Positions 10,036-18,760 of a stretch of DNA of 64,000 nt are shown here, one piece after another. Within the stretch, counting starts at the first letter, position 1. Every line of letters begins with the position of its first letter. The DNA comes from CAVUCH01 sp963763095 (GTDB lineage: Bacteria; Acidobacteriota; Vicinamibacteria; Vicinamibacterales; JAENWD01), in the NCBI GenBank assembly GCA_963763095.1, contig CAVXNR010000020.1, forward strand, positions 42,241-106,240, given 5' to 3'. The position numbers and the translations under genes are program-made. A model generated the notes under the pieces. It ran no database searches. It saw nothing but the letters and a program-made list of their open reading frames with translations, and had not been told where the DNA came from.

Positions 10036-11241
10036 ATGTTCAGTCGCCCCGATCCTGATGTCCTGGTCGTCGGCGCCGGTCCGGTCGGTCTCGTCGCAGC
10101 CTTGTTTCTGCAGCAGTACGGGGTCCGCGTGGAGATCGTCGACGTCAGCCAGCGGACGACCCAACACAGTTACGCCCTCGCGCTCCATCCGCGCACGCTC
10201 CGGATTCTCGACGAGGCAGGACTCGCCGAAGGGCTGATCCGCGCGGGGCGGAAGGTGACGAAGGTCGCTTACTACGAAGGACGGGAGAGGCGCGCCGAGA
10301 TCGACTATTCGGCCCTCGCGTCCAAACATCCGTATCTCCTCGTCACCCGCCAAAGCATGCTGGAAAGGGCCGCCGAGCAGGCGCTCCGCCGGCAGAAGCT
10401 CAAGGTCCTCTGGGGACACCGGCTCCAGGCCCTCACCGTGGACGGCGCGACCATCCGGGCGGAGGTCGCGAAGCTCGACCCGGTCGCGACCGGCTATCCC
10501 GTCGCGCGAAGTGAGTGGGTCGTCGCGCGAAGCGAGACGATCAGCCCCGCCTATGTAATCGGCGCCGACGGGTACGACTCGGCCGTGAGGCGCATGTCCG
10601 GCATCGAGATGGCCGAGCACGGCGCGGCGCAAGTCTTCTCCGTCTACGAAATCGAGGCGACGGGGGAGCTTCCCGCCGAGGTGCGCGTCAATCTCGATCC
10701 GGACCTGACGAGCGTCTACTGGCCTCTCGAGGAGGGGCGATGCCGCTGGGGATTCGAGATCCAGGACGCCTCCGGACACGACGCATCGATGGAGCGGCTC
10801 GAACAGCTGATCGCCGCGAGGGCTCCCTGGTGCACGGCACGGCCCACTCAGATTTACTGGTCGACGCTCGGCCTGTTCGAGCGGCGTCTGGCGCGATCGT
10901 TCGGGAAAGGAGACGTCTGGCTCGCAGGGGATGCCGCCCACCTGGCGGCTCCCGTCGGCGTGCACAGCATGAATTCGGGCCTGGTGGAAGCGCGCGAGCT
11001 GGCTGCGCGCATCTCGAGGATCCGGAGCGCGGGGGCAGCGCCGTCGCTTCTCCAGGAGTTCGGGACCGAGACGCACGAGGCGTGGCAATGGCTACTCGAC
11101 GCCGGGCGGGCGGTCCGCGCGCTTCCGGGGGCAGCCCCGTGGGTCCGGCAGACGGCGCCGAGGATTCTCGCCTGCCTTCCTGCCTCCGGAGACGACGTCG
11201 AACCGCTGCTCCAGCAGATCGGCCTCACGGCCGCGCCGTGA
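10036..11241 (+). CDS. FAD-binding aromatic monooxygenase-like oxidoreductase
   Basis: 401 residues of the PheA/TfdB-type FAD monooxygenase family (FAD_binding_3). Visible motifs are VVGAGPVGLVAALFLQ near residue 13 (ADP binding), GADGYDSAVRR (the DG motif) and GDVWLAGDAAHLAAPVG (the GD motif); together they define group A flavin hydroxylases and their relatives. Substrate cannot be told from sequence; quinone or phenolic compounds are usual. ATG 10036 has an excellent site, GGAGGAAG, ten bases upstream. It precedes the second act operon, but a promoter in the 160-base gap suggests the two are separately transcribed. Confidence 0.8.
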   Translation: MFSRPDPDVLVVGAGPVGLVAALFLQQYGVRVEIVDVSQRTTQHSYALALHPRTLRILDEAGLAEGLIRAGRKVTKVAYYEGRERRAEIDYSALASKHPYLLVTRQSMLERAAEQALRRQKLKVLWGHRLQALTVDGATIRAEVAKLDPVATGYPVARSEWVVARSETISPAYVIGADGYDSAVRRMSGIEMAEHGAAQVFSVYEIEATGELPAEVRVNLDPDLTSVYWPLEEGRCRWGFEIQDASGHDASMERLEQLIAARAPWCTARPTQIYWSTLGLFERRLARSFGKGDVWLAGDAAHLAAPVGVHSMNSGLVEARELAARISRIRSAGAAPSLLQEFGTETHEAWQWLLDAGRAVRALPGAAPWVRQTAPRILACLPASGDDVEPLLQQIGLTAAP

Positions 11242-11338
11242 GGGTGCGACGCCGGTCTCCGGCCTGCCCTCGCCGCTGAGTGTTCGGCGAGGTCTCGCCG
11301 GAGCGCGCGTGACGAGCGAGCGCACGAAGGCCGGCCGC

Positions 11339-11367
11339 TTGACTCCCGCGATACACGATGATAGAAA
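11339..11367 (+). promoter_or_regulatory. Sigma70-type promoter for the second act-cox operon
   Basis: TTGACT (11339-11344), a 17-base spacer and TAGAAA (11362-11367) form a good -35/-10 pair. A transcript would begin near 11374, leaving a short leader before TTG 11403. This argues that the act operon starts with actC, not further upstream. Predicted from sequence only. Confidence 0.6.
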
Positions 11368-11402
11368 CGCCGCGCGAGAAAACTCGACGGCGGGGAACAG
11401 GC

Positions 11403-12868
11403 TTGGCCCAAACGGAAGCAGAATTGCTCGACACGCCTGTCGCGGGTGATCCCCCCTGATCCTGCGCTCGCCGGACTTCCACTCAATCACCGACGCCGTC
11501 GCGGAGCCGCTCGAGCGGCCGACACCGATCGGCTGGTGGCTGTTCTTCATCCCGTCCCTCGCGCTGCTCAGCCTGCTCGGCGTGGCGGTCTCCTGGCTGT
11601 TCTGGGAGGGGATTGGCGTCTGGGGCCTCAACGTCCCCGTCGGCTGGGCGTGGGACATCACGAACTTCGTGTTCTGGGTCGGGATAGGGCACGCCGGCAC
11701 GCTCATCTCGGCGATCCTGTTCCTCTTCCGCCAGAAATGGCGCACCTCGATCAACCGCGCCGCGGAGGCGATGACCATCTTCGCGGTCATGTGCGCCATG
11801 ACGTTCCCGGGGATCCACGTGGGACGCGTCTGGGTCGCCTACTGGATGTTCCCGCTCCCGAACCAGATGGGCGTCTGGCCCAACTTCAGGAGCCCTCTGC
11901 TGTGGGACGTCTTCGCGGTCAGCATCTACGGAACCGTGTCGATCCTGTTCTGGTACGTCGGCCTGATCCCGGACCTGGCGACGATGCGCGATCGGTCGAA
12001 AACGCGCACGCGGAAGATCGCCTACGGTATCTTCGCTCTCGGGTGGCGGGGCTCCGTGCGGCAATGGCATCACTACGAAACCGCCTACCTCATTCTCGCG
12101 GCCCTCGCGACGCCGCTCGTCCTGTCGGTTCATTCGATCGTCTCGATGGATTTCGCCGTATCCCTCCTCCCGGGATGGCATACGACCGTCTTCCCGCCCT
12201 ACTTCGTCGCGGGCGCGATCTTCTCCGGCTTCGCCATGGTGCTGACGCTCATGGTGATCTGCCGCACGGCGTTCCGTCTCGAGCACATCATCACGCTCCG
12301 GCACTTCGACTACATGGCGAAGATCATGCTCGTGACCGGGACGATGGTCGGCTACGCCTATGCCACGGAGTTCTACACCGCCTGGTACAGCGGCAACCCC
12401 TACGAGCTCTTCACGTTCCTGAACCGCGCGCTCGGACCGTACGCCTGGGCCTACTGGATCATGGTCAGCTGCAACGTGATCAGCCCCCAGATTTTCTGGT
12501 CGAAGAAGGCGCGCACGAGCATACCGGTCCTGTTCGTTGTGTCGATCGTCATCAACATCGGCATGTGGTTCGAGCGGTTCGTGATCATCGTGACGTCGCT
12601 GCATCGTGACTTCCTCCCGTCAGCGTGGGGCTACTTCACGCCGACGATCTGGGACGTGGCGTGCCTGCTCGGAAGCTTCGGGCTCTTCTTCACGATGTTC
12701 TGCCTGTTCGTGCGCTTTCTTCCGATGGTGGCAACGGCGGAGGTCAAGACGGTTCTGCCGCAGGCCGACCCGCATTGGCAGCCCGGTCCCGAACGCGAGG
12801 TCAAGGACCACCGGGCCGCGTCGGTGCCCCATGTCGCGCCGGAGCCGGCTCCGGGAGGAACCTCTTGA
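11403..12868 (+). CDS. actC: ACIII-type membrane subunit ActC, second copy (one-base frameshift)
   Basis: NrfD-like polytopic subunit, about ten spans. In full ACIII it sits in the membrane under the iron-sulfur subunit ActB and binds quinol. Conserved features include WAWDITNFVFWVGIGHAGT, TFPGIHVGRVW and the QWHHYE segment. The clear frame starts only at 11450, after a TGA. Adding one C to the run of six at 11451-11456 joins it to an N-terminal part (MAQTEAELLDTPVAGDPP) from TTG 11403, preceded by CGGGGAAC. The repaired 488-residue protein begins like other ActC proteins (LILRSPDFHSITDAV). It is the first gene of its operon: no actA or actB precedes it. Confidence 0.85.
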
Positions 12869-13425
12869 TGCCGCTCCTCTTCTCGCGGCTCCCGAACGGG
12901 CCCCACTACGGCATCCTCGCCGAATTCGCGACGCCGGCGGACCTCTATCACGCGTGCGAGCGCGTGCGTGATGCGGGCTTCACCCGGTGGGATGCCCACA
13001 CCCCGTTTCCCGTCCACGGCCTCGAGGGCGCGATGGGACTCCGGCGCTCGCCGCTTCCCTGGTTCGTTCTCGGCATGGCGCTGATGGGGGCCGCGCTCGG
13101 ATTCCTCCTGCAGTGGTGGGTTCACGCCGTCGCCTACCCGCTCGTGATCAGCGGCAAACCGTACGTCGCCTGGCCCGCCTACATTCCGATCACGTTCGAG
13201 GTCTCAATCCTCTTCGGCGCGCTTGGCGCGGTCCTCGGCATGCTCGGCCTGAACCAGCTGCCCATGCATCACCATCCGCTCTTCCGGTCCAGGGTCTTCG
13301 AGCGGGTGACCGACGACGCCTTCTTCATCTCCATCGAATCGTGGGATCCCCGGTTCGATCCGTCAGCGACGGGGAAGCTGCTGGAGTCCCTGGGCGCGCG
13401 TAGCGTGGAACTCCTGGACTCCTGA
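12868..13425 (+). CDS. actD: ACIII subunit ActD (DUF3341), second copy
   Basis: 185 residues. ActD is a two-span membrane protein of ACIII of unknown detailed role. The N-terminal soluble part begins PHYGILAEFATPADLYHACE and includes the family motif YDAHTPFPVHG in the form WDAHTPFPVHGLEGAMGL. Two hydrophobic segments follow (FVLGMALMGAALGFLLQWW and the ITFEVSILFGALGAVLGML region), then HHHPLFRS and DDAFFISIE near the end. Its start overlaps the actC stop (TGATG) and its stop overlaps the actF start (TGATGATC), so the three genes are translationally coupled. Confidence 0.9.
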   Translation: MPLLFSRLPNGPHYGILAEFATPADLYHACERVRDAGFTRWDAHTPFPVHGLEGAMGLRRSPLPWFVLGMALMGAALGFLLQWWVHAVAYPLVISGKPYVAWPAYIPITFEVSILFGALGAVLGMLGLNQLPMHHHPLFRSRVFERVTDDAFFISIESWDPRFDPSATGKLLESLGARSVELLDS

Positions 13426-14639
13426 TGATCCCCGCACGCGATCGCGTAGCGCTGCGGCCCGAGCAGGTCACAATCCCGCTGGGGCACGCGTGGAACCGCC
13501 TTCCGGTCATGGGCGCGGTCGGCGCCCTGCTGGGTGCTGCGGCCTGCGCGATTCTGGGCGCGGCGAATCCGAAGCAATTCTTCTTCTCGTGGCTCGTGGC
13601 CTTGCTGTTCTTTCTGAGCCTGGCCCTTGGCGGCCTCTTTTTCGTGCTGATCCAGTACGCGGCCCAGGGTGAATGGGGAATCGTGCTGCGACGGATTGGG
13701 GAGACGATCTTCGCAACGCTTCCCGTGATGGCGGCCCTCTTCCTGCCGGTGTTGCTCGGGCTGCACGATCTGTACTTGTGGACGGTTCCCGGGGCAGCTG
13801 ATCACGATGCGCTGCTTCGCTGGAAGGCGCCATACCTCAACGTGCCGTTCTTCCTCGTGCGGGCGGCGCTCTACTTCGGAATCTGGTCCTTCATGGCCCT
13901 CCTCTACTATCGCGGCTCGCGCGGTCAGGACGCGACCGGGGATCCCAGGGTGTCGGCCCGTCTGCGCCGCCTTGCCGGGCCCGCCCTCATCGTCCTCGCG
14001 CTGACGCAGACCTTCGCCTCGTTCGACTGGATCATGTCGCTCACGCCGCACTGGTACTCGACCATGTTCGGCGTCTACTTCTTCGCGGGTTCCTTCGTGG
14101 GGTTCATCGCGCTTCTCTCCGTCGTCGTGGTGGCGATGCGCCAGGCGGAGCTGCTGAACACGATCATCAGCGCCGAGCACCTGCACGACATTGGCAAGCT
14201 CCTGTTCGCATTTACCGCGTTCTGGGCCTATATCGCGTTCTCCCAGTTCTTCCTCATGTGGTATGCGAACCTCCCCGAGGAGACGGTCTGGTTCAAGGCT
14301 CGAATGGAGGGGTCCTGGATGCAGGCCTCGCTCTTCCTCATGGCCGGGCATTTCGTGGCTCCGTTCTTCTACTTGATGGGGCGAACGGTCAAACGGAAGG
14401 GAGCGACCCTGGCGGCCGGGGGAGCGTGGATCCTGGCCATGCACTTCGTCGATCTCTACTGGCAGATCATGCCGACGCTCCACCCCGAAGGGATTCGTCC
14501 GTCAGCTCTGGACGTGGCCGCGCTCGTGACCGTCGGCGGGTGCTTCGTGGCGGCGGCGAGCTGGCTCTTGCGACGGCAGGCGCTCGTTCCGCTGCGCGAC
14601 CCGAGGCTCGCCGAATCGCTCGCCTTCGAGAACGTCTGA
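13425..14639 (+). CDS. actF: ACIII membrane subunit ActF, second copy
   Basis: 404-residue homologue of the ActF at 732-1919, sharing the EHLHDIGKLLFAFTAFWAYI block and NLPEETVWFKARMEG. About ten spans. It follows actD directly, so the actE gene that normally precedes actF is absent here. The protein itself looks complete, with KAPYLNVPFFLVRAALYFG and FDWIMSLTPHWYSTMFGVYF intact. It could form a membrane module with ActC and ActD without the haem and iron-sulfur subunits, or borrow those from the first act operon. Confidence 0.9.
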   Translation: MIPARDRVALRPEQVTIPLGHAWNRLPVMGAVGALLGAAACAILGAANPKQFFFSWLVALLFFLSLALGGLFFVLIQYAAQGEWGIVLRRIGETIFATLPVMAALFLPVLLGLHDLYLWTVPGAADHDALLRWKAPYLNVPFFLVRAALYFGIWSFMALLYYRGSRGQDATGDPRVSARLRRLAGPALIVLALTQTFASFDWIMSLTPHWYSTMFGVYFFAGSFVGFIALLSVVVVAMRQAELLNTIISAEHLHDIGKLLFAFTAFWAYIAFSQFFLMWYANLPEETVWFKARMEGSWMQASLFLMAGHFVAPFFYLMGRTVKRKGATLAAGGAWILAMHFVDLYWQIMPTLHPEGIRPSALDVAALVTVGGCFVAAASWLLRRQALVPLRDPRLAESLAFENV

Positions 14640-14852
14640 CGGCGGTTCGCGGGGCTGCCGTGCGAAGCGCGGCCGGTCCCGGCGCGACGGCGAACCTGTG
14701 CCGTTGGTGCGGTACCCGCGCCAGATTGTGGGAGGGTTGCGCAGGGGCTGGGCTAGGTGTACACCTCGGCCCACTCCGCGATAGGCGGTCGGTCTGAACG
14801 CATCGTCGACGTGACGGCGGAGATGAGGATGGCGATGACCAAGGAGTCAAGC

Positions 14853-15582
14853 ATGCGCGGAACAGGGATCAGGGTGTGGCTGGCGGCTGTGGTGGTGGCG
14901 GTGTCCGTGTGGCCGGGAGTCGCCGGCGCCGCTTCGTCCATCAACGGAACCGTCACCTTCGACGGGAAAGCCCCCACGCTCAGGCCGCTCTCGATGGACG
15001 CGGACCCCGCATGCGCCAAGAAGCACTCGGGACCGGTGGCGAACGAGATGCTGGTCCTCGGGAGCGGCAACACCATGGGGAACATCATGGTGTGGGTCTC
15101 GAAGGGGCTTCCGGCCGGCAAGACCTGGCCCGTTCCCAAGACTCCGGTGGTGCTCGATCAGCAGGGCTGTCAGTACAAGCCGCACGTGATGGGGATCATG
15201 GTCGGTCAGACCTACCAGGATCCTCAACTCCGACGGCGTCCTCCACAATATCCATACGCTTCCCAAGATCAACCCGGCATTCAACCGGGGGATGCCGGCG
15301 ACGCTCAAGGAGGCGACCACGACGTTCGCGAAGCCGGAAGAGGTCTTCCACATCAAGTGCGACGTCCATCCATGGATGAGCGCCTACATCGCCGTCTTCA
15401 CCCATCCCTTCTTCTCGGTGACGAGCACGGACGGGAAGTTCGCGATCTCGGGCCTCGACCCGGGGACGTACGAGATTACCGCCTGGCACGAGAAGCTGGG
15501 GACGCAGACGGCTTCGATCACGGTTGGCGCCAGCGATACGAAGACCCAGAACATCAAGTTCGCCGTCCCCGCCGCGAAGTAG
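14853..15582 (+). CDS. Exported amicyanin-like cupredoxin with carboxypeptidase-regulatory domain (one-base frameshift)
   Basis: Signal peptide (RVWLAAVVVAVSVWPGVAGA), then a beta-rich domain (SSINGTVTFDGKAP), a copper-binding region and a C-terminal Cna-B/regulatory-like segment (DGKFAISGLDPGTYEITAWH). Type-1 copper ligands are visible: His in LHNIHTLPK, then KCDVHPWM, whose C-x2-H-x2-M spacing equals that of amicyanin. An extra G at 15218-15219 breaks the frame; removal gives a 242-residue protein. AAGGAG precedes ATG 14853. Related proteins occur near ACIII and cox genes. Here it stands between actF and subunit I in an operon without any cytochrome c gene, so an electron-carrier role is a reasonable inference. 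Confidence 0.78.
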
Positions 15583-15602
15583 CGATCCGGAGAAGAGGCC
15601 CA

Positions 15603-17366
15603 ATGAGTGAGCAGGCTGGCGTCGTCGCACCCAGGCCGCACGTTGCGCACGAACCCCATCACGAGGAGCTGGGCTTCTGGCGCAAGTACGTCTTTTCCAT
15701 CGACCACAAGGTCATCGGCATCCAGTACGCCATCACGGGGCTCCTGTTCCTGCTCTTCGGCTTTTCGCTGATGATGCTCATGCGCTGGCAGCTCGCCTAC
15801 CCGGGCGCGGCGCTGCCGCTGATCGGCAACCTGTTCGGCGAGGCGCGCATGCCGGGCGGGACGATGCTGCCTGAGTTCTACAACGAGCTCGGTGCGATGC
15901 ACGGCACCATCATGGTGTTCCTCGGGGTGGTCCCCCTCGCCGTCGGAGGATTCGGGAACTTCGTGCTCCCGCTCCAGATTGGCGCCCCCGACATGGCGTT
16001 CCCGCGGCTCAACATGGCGAGCTACTGGTTCTTCTTCCTCGGCGGCGTGACGATGCTCGCCAGCTTTTTCGTCCCCGGGGGGGCCGCGCAGTCCGGGTGG
16101 ACGTCCTATGCGCCCCTGTCCGTCCTGGCGGGCACGGGTCAGACGATGTGGCTCATCGGGATGATCTTCCTGATCACCTCGTCGCTGCTCGGAGCGGTCA
16201 ACTTCATCACGACCACGATCCAGCTCCGCGCCACGGGGCTCACGTTCATGCGATTTCCGTTCTTCGTGTGGGCCCAGTTCGTCACGTCCTTCCTCCTGCT
16301 CCTGGCGTTCCCACCGCTGGAGGCCGCGGGGGTCATGCAGCTGATGGATCGTGTGGCCGGCACCAGCTTCTTCCTCCCGAGCGGCCTCGTCGTCAGCGGC
16401 CAGGTTCTCACGAATGCGGGCGGAGGCAACCCGCTCCTGTGGCAGCACCTGTTCTGGTTCCTGGCGCACCCGGAGGTCTATGTCCTGATCCTTCCGGCGA
16501 TGGGGATCGTGGCCGAGATCATCGCGAACAACACGCGGAAGCCCTTGTGGGGTTACCGTTCGATGGTCTACTCGCTCGTCTTCCTCGGCTTCATGTCGTT
16601 CATCGTCTGGGCGCACCACATGTTCATGACCGGCATGGGCACGGCGATGGCGGCGTTCTTCCAGACGACGACGATGATCATCTCGATTCCGTCGGTCGTG
16701 ATCCTGACGGCCCTGATCATCTCCCTCTGGGGCGGATCGATACGCTTCAATACGCCGATGCTCTTCGCGCTCGGCTTTCTCCCGATGTTCGGCATCGGCG
16801 GGCTCACGGGGCTTCCGCTCGGCTTGAACGTCGCGGACATCCCGCTGCACGACACCTACTACGTCATCGCCCACTTCCACTACGTCGTCGCTCCGGGGAC
16901 GATCTTCGCCCTCTTCGCGGGGATCTATTACTGGTATCCCAAAGCGACCGGAAGGAAGATGAACGAGACGCTCGGCAAGATCCATTTCGCCGGCTCGCTC
17001 GTCTGCATGAACGTCGTCTTCATGCCGATGTTCCTGATGGGGCTGGCGGGTGTCTCGCGGCGGCTGTTCGACGGTGGTGCGAGCTATGAGTTCGCGCAGC
17101 CCGTCCTGCACCTGAACGTCATTTCCTCCTGGGGTGCGTGGATCATGGCGCTCTTCCAGATTCCCTTCATCTTCAATTTCTTCTGGAGCATCCGGCACGG
17201 GGAGAAGACCGACGGGAACCCATGGCAGGCGACGACGATCGAGTGGGCGGCTCCGTCCCCTCCCCCGCACGGCAATTTTCTCCACGCCCCGCAAGCGTAC
17301 CGCGGGCCGTACGAGTACAGCGTTCCCGGCGCGGCCAGGGACTTCTCGCCGCAGTACGAGGCCTGA
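15603..17366 (+). CDS. ctaD: Haem-copper oxidase subunit I, A1-like with lost K-channel lysine
   Basis: 587 residues, about twelve spans. Haem and CuB ligands are all present: MHGTIMVFLG, H289 in AHPEVYV, WAHHMF and HFHY. The D-channel glutamate is E291 (HPEVY), as in A1-type enzymes, with the cross-linking tyrosine Y293. At the K-channel position, where most members read PTGIK, this protein has PSVVI: residue 367 (bases 16701-16703) is isoleucine. The D-channel entry GAPDMAFPRLN is kept. GGAGAAGAGG precedes ATG 15603. The same frame is open back to 14757 only because of the upstream frameshift; the two are separate genes. Confidence 0.92.
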   Translation: MSEQAGVVAPRPHVAHEPHHEELGFWRKYVFSIDHKVIGIQYAITGLLFLLFGFSLMMLMRWQLAYPGAALPLIGNLFGEARMPGGTMLPEFYNELGAMHGTIMVFLGVVPLAVGGFGNFVLPLQIGAPDMAFPRLNMASYWFFFLGGVTMLASFFVPGGAAQSGWTSYAPLSVLAGTGQTMWLIGMIFLITSSLLGAVNFITTTIQLRATGLTFMRFPFFVWAQFVTSFLLLLAFPPLEAAGVMQLMDRVAGTSFFLPSGLVVSGQVLTNAGGGNPLLWQHLFWFLAHPEVYVLILPAMGIVAEIIANNTRKPLWGYRSMVYSLVFLGFMSFIVWAHHMFMTGMGTAMAAFFQTTTMIISIPSVVILTALIISLWGGSIRFNTPMLFALGFLPMFGIGGLTGLPLGLNVADIPLHDTYYVIAHFHYVVAPGTIFALFAGIYYWYPKATGRKMNETLGKIHFAGSLVCMNVVFMPMFLMGLAGVSRRLFDGGASYEFAQPVLHLNVISSWGAWIMALFQIPFIFNFFWSIRHGEKTDGNPWQATTIEWAAPSPPPHGNFLHAPQAYRGPYEYSVPGAARDFSPQYEA

Positions 17367-17372
17367 TTCGCA

Positions 17373-17963
17373 ATGGACATTCCCTATACCGTCGAGGTAC
17401 GCCGCGACACCGGTCTGACCAACGGCAAGATCGGAATCTGGCTCTTTCTGGCCTCGGAGGTCATGCTGTTCGGGGCGCTGTTCGCGTCCTACATCCTGAT
17501 CCGCACGGGGGCGTCGAGCTGGCCTCGCGGCGACACGATCCTGAACGTGCCGCTCGCCACGTTCAACACGCTCGTCCTGATTTCGTCCTCCGTCACGATG
17601 GTCATGGCGTGGGCGTCGCTGATGCGCCACCGCATCGGGACCTTCCGGATCTACATGGGGGCGACGATCCTGCTCGGGTTCGTCTTCCTCGTGGTCAAGT
17701 ACTTCGAATACAGCCACAAGTTCCACGACGGGCTCTTTCCGAGCACCAACAACTTCCTGGCTATCTACTTCACGCTGACCGGCCTGCACATGCTCCACGT
17801 GGCCGGCGGGATGGCGGTGAACGCCTATCTCCTGGGTCCCGGAGCGAAACTCTGGAAGACGAACCCCGTCTGGTTCACCAACCGGGTGGAAAATTCGGGC
17901 CTCTTCTGGCATTTCGTGGATCTGGTCTGGATCTTTCTCTTCCCGACCCTCTACCTTCTGTAG
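17373..17963 (+). CDS. ctaE: Cytochrome c oxidase subunit III, second copy
   Basis: 196 residues, shorter than the 238-residue paralogue at 6290 because it lacks the histidine-rich loop. Conserved features are LASEVMLFGALFASYILIRTG near the start, EYSHKFHDG in the middle and ENSGLFWHFVDLVWIFLFP at the end. Seven membrane segments are expected. It starts six bases after subunit I and is followed ten bases later by subunit IV. Confidence 0.91.
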   Translation: MDIPYTVEVRRDTGLTNGKIGIWLFLASEVMLFGALFASYILIRTGASSWPRGDTILNVPLATFNTLVLISSSVTMVMAWASLMRHRIGTFRIYMGATILLGFVFLVVKYFEYSHKFHDGLFPSTNNFLAIYFTLTGLHMLHVAGGMAVNAYLLGPGAKLWKTNPVWFTNRVENSGLFWHFVDLVWIFLFPTLYLL

Positions 17964-17972
17964 GCAGCATCC

Positions 17973-18281
17973 ATGACGAGCGACCACGCAGCTGACATCG
18001 ACAGGCACGTCAGGGTCTACATCACCGTCTTCGTCGCGCTCATGGTCCTGACAATCGTCACGGTAGCGGTCTCCCGCGTCCACCTTCCGGTGCCGATTGC
18101 CGTGACTGTGGCGCTGATTGTCGCGACCATCAAAGGGTCGCTGGTGGCGTGCTACTTCATGCACCTGATTTCCGAGAAGAAGGTGATCTACGCGGTCCTC
18201 GTGCTGACCGCTGTCTTCTTCGTCGCGCTGCTGGCCCTTCCCGCACTCACCTCACGCAACGGCTACTGGATTCACGAATGA
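17973..18281 (+). CDS. ctaF: Cytochrome c oxidase subunit IV-like protein, second copy
   Basis: 102 residues with three spans and the family motif YFMHLISEKK after the second. Its N-terminal MTSDHAADIDRHVRVYI replaces the acidic start of the first copy. Likely helps assemble or stabilise the neighbouring oxidase. Its stop overlaps the start of the following small gene (ATGA). Confidence 0.87.
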   Translation: MTSDHAADIDRHVRVYITVFVALMVLTIVTVAVSRVHLPVPIAVTVALIVATIKGSLVACYFMHLISEKKVIYAVLVLTAVFFVALLALPALTSRNGYWIHE

Positions 18282-18479
18282 GCCTCAGGTGGTTTCACGC
18301 GCTCCTGATTCTCCTCTCCGCGGCGCTCGCGGTGCTGTTCGGCCTCTGGTCGCTGAGCCATTACATGCGGGACCACAGGGTCGCACAGCCTGCTCGCGGC
18401 GGTGGCCGCGTTCGCCGTGTCGTTCGGCCTTGTCGTCTACGACTCGTGGTTCCTGCGCAAGACGAGGATGCTGCGATGA
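18278..18479 (+). CDS. Small two-span membrane protein (one-base frameshift)
   Basis: Starts inside the subunit IV stop codon (ATGA). The first half (MSLRWFHALLILLSAALAVL, then FGLWSLSHYM) and the second half (SLLAAVAAFAVSFGLVVYD, then SWFLRKTRMLR) are in different frames; removing one base near 18383 fuses them into 66 residues with two hydrophobic segments. The stop overlaps the next start. Not recognised as a named family. Position and coupling suggest an accessory protein of the oxidase. Confidence 0.6.
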
Positions 18480-18760
18480 CACGCTACCGGGGGATCGGAC
18501 GTCTCGTCACGACGACGGGGGCCGTGCTGATCGGCGGGAGCTCGAGCGTCCTCGCCTGCCCGGTGTGCTTCGGGGCGGAAGAGACCTCGATGATCGACGG
18601 GGCGAAGCTTGGCGTGCTGGTGATGCTGGCCATCACGCTTGCGGTGCAGGGCGGGTTTGTCGGCTTCTTTCTCTATCTCCGCCAGCGCGCGAAGCGCATG
18701 GCGGACCAGGACCTCGACACCGAATGGTCGGAGCTCCAAGGGGCGCCGAAAACATCATGA
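18476..18760 (+). CDS. Conserved small membrane protein with ACPVCFGA motif
   Basis: 94 residues: a signal-like N-terminus (LVTTTGAVLIGGSSSVLA), the motif ACPVCFGAEET just after the likely cleavage site, then one strong membrane span (LGVLVMLAITLAVQGGFVGF) and a basic/acidic tail. Proteins with this Cys-Pro-Val-Cys motif recur beside act and cox genes in acidobacteria. A metal-handling or assembly role for the CxxC pair is possible but unproven. It overlaps both neighbours by four bases, so it is translationally coupled to coxB. Confidence 0.75.
   Translation: MTRYRGIGRLVTTTGAVLIGGSSSVLACPVCFGAEETSMIDGAKLGVLVMLAITLAVQGGFVGFFLYLRQRAKRMADQDLDTEWSELQGAPKTS

Noticed and set aside
10036..11241. 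FAD gene as a replacement ActB in the second act operon
   Set aside because: It is a group A flavin hydroxylase-like protein without iron-sulfur motifs, and a promoter separates it from actC. A functional link is possible but not supported by sequence.
11358..11402. ATG 11358 as the actC start
   Set aside because: It lies between the -35 and -10 of the likely promoter. TTG 11403 lies after the predicted transcript start and has a purine-rich site upstream.
14757..17366. Apparent 869-residue fusion of the cupredoxin and oxidase subunit I
   Set aside because: Subunit I has its own ribosome-binding site and ATG at 15603. The read-through arises only because an extra base near 15218 puts the cupredoxin tail out of frame.
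15384..18164. A 926-codon open frame on the minus strand across the second oxidase
   Set aside because: Antisense shadow of subunits I, III and IV, with the same low-complexity charged composition and no motif.
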